Positions 15,553 through 17,588 of a stretch of 17,588 nucleotides of DNA are shown here, in pieces. Both the position numbers and the translations under genes were made by a program. Position 1 is the stretch's first letter, and every line of letters begins with the position of its first letter. A model generated the notes under the pieces. It made no database searches. It was not told where the DNA came from and saw only the letters and a program-made list of their open reading frames with translations. Source of the DNA: Dehalococcoidia bacterium UBA3254. Lineage in GTDB: Bacteria > Chloroflexota > Dehalococcoidia > Dehalococcoidales > UBA3254. The DNA lies in NCBI GenBank assembly GCA_002362735.1, contig DEUU01000046.1, positions 1,318 to 18,905 of the forward strand, in the 5' to 3' direction.

Positions 15553-15768
15553 AAATCGCATATTAATATCCGTTCAGAAACACAGGGTTGGCATTTACAC
15601 TCTGTATTTATTATTCCTGAATGGTATTAATAAAGGAAACTTTAGTGAGCATTAGTGGCTCTGGACGAAAAACAATTATTAAAGCCCCTGGCCTGTGCGG
15701 CCCATCAGGAAATTCTCCCTGTACTGGTGAGAGAGTAGAATAAATTAAATAAGAAAGGAGAGATCATC
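15553..15768 (+). other. Intergenic gap with a possible small or remnant reading frame
   Basis: This 216-base gap breaks the otherwise compact rightward operon. It holds a weak 6-bp stem (15582-15587 with 15600-15605) followed by a T-rich stretch, not strong enough to call a terminator. It also holds a 27-residue frame from GTG 15655 to TAG 15738 (…DEKQLLKPLACAAHQEILPV…) that looks protein-like but lacks a good ribosome binding site. A 40-residue frame from ATG 15621 overlaps it in another phase. A promoter for the last two genes may lie here, but I find no convincing one. Confidence 0.4.
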
Positions 15769-16266
15769 ATGACGCTGGAAGAATTGGAAAAGAAATTTCA
15801 GACCCTGCAAGATATTGAAGAAATAAAAAAGCTTCAATACAAGTATTGCAACTACCTCATCCTGGCGAAATGGGACGAAGTAATAGACTGTTTTTCGGAT
15901 GATTGTGTGATTAATTTACACGCCGGATTTGCCAAAGGCAAAGCAGAAATTACCAAACTCTTTAAAGAAGAAATTGGTCATACTCATACAGGAAAAGAGG
16001 GTAACTATGCCGTTCATCCCATCATCGACGTCGATGGTGATAAAGCCAAAGGCAGCTGGATTCATTATATTCAATTTGCCCAACCCAGCAAAATCTATCC
16101 CGTACCTTCACTCTGGACAAGTGCAGATGCTCCAAACTGGCTGCAGGGATTTTATGATATGGAATATAAAAAAGTGAATGGACAGTGGAAAATCAGCATG
16201 TTGAGATGGAGATGCCGTCTGGCTTCTCCCATGACATCAGTGAAAGCCGAAAAATTAGACAAATAA
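15769..16266 (+). CDS. SnoaL-like (NTF2-fold) protein, BaiE-like dehydratase candidate
   Basis: A 165-residue protein with the N-terminal helix (MTLEELEKKFQTLQDIEEIKKL) and the later AVHP…DGDKAKGSW and GFYDMEYKKVNGQWKISMLRW segments of the SnoaL-like domain. The layout resembles the bile-acid 7-alpha-dehydratase family (BaiE), which eliminates water from a ring next to an enone. H83 and R146 sit where I recall BaiE active-site residues, but the alignment is from memory. Many SnoaL-like proteins have other or unknown roles. ATG 15769 has AGGAG 8 bases upstream. It lies between the VOC gene (216 bases away) and the MFS transporter (53 bases away). With the flavoprotein and VOC protein it suggests carbon-skeleton editing of a cyclic or unsaturated acid (inference). 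Confidence 0.78.
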   Translation: MTLEELEKKFQTLQDIEEIKKLQYKYCNYLILAKWDEVIDCFSDDCVINLHAGFAKGKAEITKLFKEEIGHTHTGKEGNYAVHPIIDVDGDKAKGSWIHYIQFAQPSKIYPVPSLWTSADAPNWLQGFYDMEYKKVNGQWKISMLRWRCRLASPMTSVKAEKLDK

Positions 16267-16319
16267 ATCAATCTGAATTATAGACTGGCTCCAGCCATTG
16301 TTTCAGTAAATATATCAGC

Positions 16320-17564
16320 GTGGACAAACCAAAATTTTACTATGGATACATAATTGCAATCAGCTCAGCTCTTATTCTGGCAGTAGGGCTGGGAACGTAT
16401 TATTGTTATTCCATTTTCTTTAATGTTCTGTTAATTGAGTTCGGCTGGAGCAGGGCGGTTATCTCAGGCGCTTTTTCATCCGGAGTCCTTTTAACCGGGA
16501 TACTGGGAATTATCGTTGGCCGGATCACAGACCGCATTGGACCGAGGGTGGTAGTTGTTATCTGCAGTGTCCTTTTTGGTCTGGGATTCATCCTGATGTC
16601 ACTAGTGCGAGAGCTGTGGCAGATTTATCTTATTTACGGTGTGTTGCTTGCTGCGGGAATCAGCGGTTCATGGCCGATCGTGGTGCCTACCCTTTCACGG
16701 TGGTTTGAAGAAAAGAGAGGGCTCATAACCGGCATTGTGACCTCGGGAGCCGGCCTGGGTTCAATCATATTTTCACCCTTAATTAGCAACCTCATATCAA
16801 TCTACGGCTGGCGCATTACATATGTAATCACCGGAATTATTGTGCTGGTGTTGATGATTTCCAGCGGTCTCTTCTTAAGAAATAAACCCAAACAGAGCAG
16901 TATACCGAAAACTGATAAGAAAATATCCGGGAGACTATCATTTTCGGAGGGCGGAGGTTTCACCCTCAGTCAGGCTGTTCGTACCAGGCAATTCTGGGTC
17001 ATTGCCGTAATTTATTTTCTTTTCGGTTACAGCCAGCTTTCTGCAACGGTACACATAGTACCTTATGCAACTGGCCTGGGAATTTCTACGATCTCAGCTG
17101 CCTCTGTCATAGCCATGATTGGAGCTGCAAGCATCGTTGGAAGGATCACTACGGGAGTGGCCTGCGATAAATTCCACACCAAAAAAATATTATTTATTAT
17201 TCTATTTCTATTCCTGATTTCCATGGTCTGCCTGAAGTTTGCTCAAAATCTTGGGATGCTTTATTTATTTGGCTTTCTACTGGGTTTATCCTACGGAGGG
17301 TCTTCAGCCCTGCAATCTCTCGTCGCGATAGACTACTTCGGGTTACATTCGCTCGGGGCGCTATTGGGCAGCTTTGGTTTCAGCTGCCTCATAGGAGGGT
17401 CTGTAGGGCCAGTATTAACCGGTTTTCTATTTGACGTATCCGGCACCTACGACGCAGCATTCTTGATGTTGATCATCTCTTCTGCGTTAGCTTTGACCTT
17501 AGTTTTATGGCTGTCTCCAATAATAAGAAAAGGAATGGAGTTATCCACTTACAGGGAAACTTGA
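16320..17564 (+). CDS. Major facilitator superfamily transporter, oxalate/formate antiporter or monocarboxylate type
   Basis: A 414-residue membrane protein with twelve predicted transmembrane helices split by a hydrophilic loop at about residues 186-226. The N-terminus MDKPKFYYGYIIAISS and the WSRAVISGAFS segment are typical of the oxalate:formate antiporter / monocarboxylate porter group. MFS motif A is GRITDRIGPR (67-76). It likely exchanges or exports a small organic acid, either the substrate or an end product of the pathway. The start is GTG 16320 with no clear ribosome binding site; the start is supported by the family N-terminus. The gene is complete, ending 24 bases before the window edge, and no terminator is visible in that remainder. 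Confidence 0.9.
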   Translation: MDKPKFYYGYIIAISSALILAVGLGTYYCYSIFFNVLLIEFGWSRAVISGAFSSGVLLTGILGIIVGRITDRIGPRVVVVICSVLFGLGFILMSLVRELWQIYLIYGVLLAAGISGSWPIVVPTLSRWFEEKRGLITGIVTSGAGLGSIIFSPLISNLISIYGWRITYVITGIIVLVLMISSGLFLRNKPKQSSIPKTDKKISGRLSFSEGGGFTLSQAVRTRQFWVIAVIYFLFGYSQLSATVHIVPYATGLGISTISAASVIAMIGAASIVGRITTGVACDKFHTKKILFIILFLFLISMVCLKFAQNLGMLYLFGFLLGLSYGGSSALQSLVAIDYFGLHSLGALLGSFGFSCLIGGSVGPVLTGFLFDVSGTYDAAFLMLIISSALALTLVLWLSPIIRKGMELSTYRET

Positions 17565-17588
17565 AGATAGGATAATTTTACATATTGA

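Noticed and set aside
15582..15612. Weak stem followed by T-rich sequence after the VOC gene, considered as a terminator
   Set aside because: Only 6 base pairs with a G-T wobble, a 12-base loop and an interrupted T-stretch; too weak to call.
16287..16300. Short TGGC/GCCA hairpin before the MFS gene
   Set aside because: A 4-bp stem is not significant and lacks a following U-tract.

Overview
The window reads as part of a catabolic gene cluster from a strict anaerobe. It holds an oxygen-sensitive tungsten-type aldehyde:ferredoxin oxidoreductase and a multi-subunit thiamine/iron-sulfur 2-oxoacid oxidoreductase. It contains no rRNA, tRNA, CRISPR array, insertion sequence or phage gene that I can see. 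The long Pro/Ser/Thr linker after the lipobox of the solute-binding lipoprotein, strong GGAGG ribosome binding sites, and several TTG/GTG starts would fit an anaerobic, possibly Dehalococcoidia-like (Chloroflexota) bacterium. Clostridial or deltaproteobacterial lineages are not excluded. The taxonomic guess is an inference of low confidence.

Layout: positions 1-7391 are read leftward (minus strand) and 7839-17564 rightward (plus strand), around a divergent control region at 7392-7838. The leftward arm, in transcription order, is a small cupin protein, a branched-chain-amino-acid-type (HAAT family) ABC importer, and an aldehyde:ferredoxin oxidoreductase cut by the window edge. The importer consists of a lipoprotein, two permeases and two ATPases. 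A perfect 20-bp stem-loop separates the binding-protein gene from the permease/ATPase genes.

The rightward arm starts with a four-gene 2-oxoacid oxidoreductase: gamma, a fused flavoprotein/ferredoxin subunit, alpha, and beta. An iron-type alcohol dehydrogenase, an FAD-dependent fumarate reductase/ketosteroid dehydrogenase-like flavoprotein, and a VOC protein with all four epimerase metal ligands follow closely. After a 216-bp gap come a SnoaL-like protein and an MFS carboxylate-type transporter.

How the parts may work together (inference): the ABC importer and MFS carrier move a small acid or amino-acid-like compound. The alcohol dehydrogenase and tungsten enzyme interconvert alcohol, aldehyde and acid. 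The 2-oxoacid oxidoreductase makes an acyl-CoA and passes electrons through its fused subunit to NAD(P). The flavoprotein, SnoaL-like and VOC proteins would do redox, hydration/dehydration or isomerisation on the carbon skeleton. The substrate cannot be read from the sequence. The most unusual structures are the 20-bp stem-loop, two near-matching extended -10 promoter candidates upstream of the importer and the oxidoreductase, the fused electron-transfer subunit, and an ATPase with a changed ABC signature. No wholly new system was identified.
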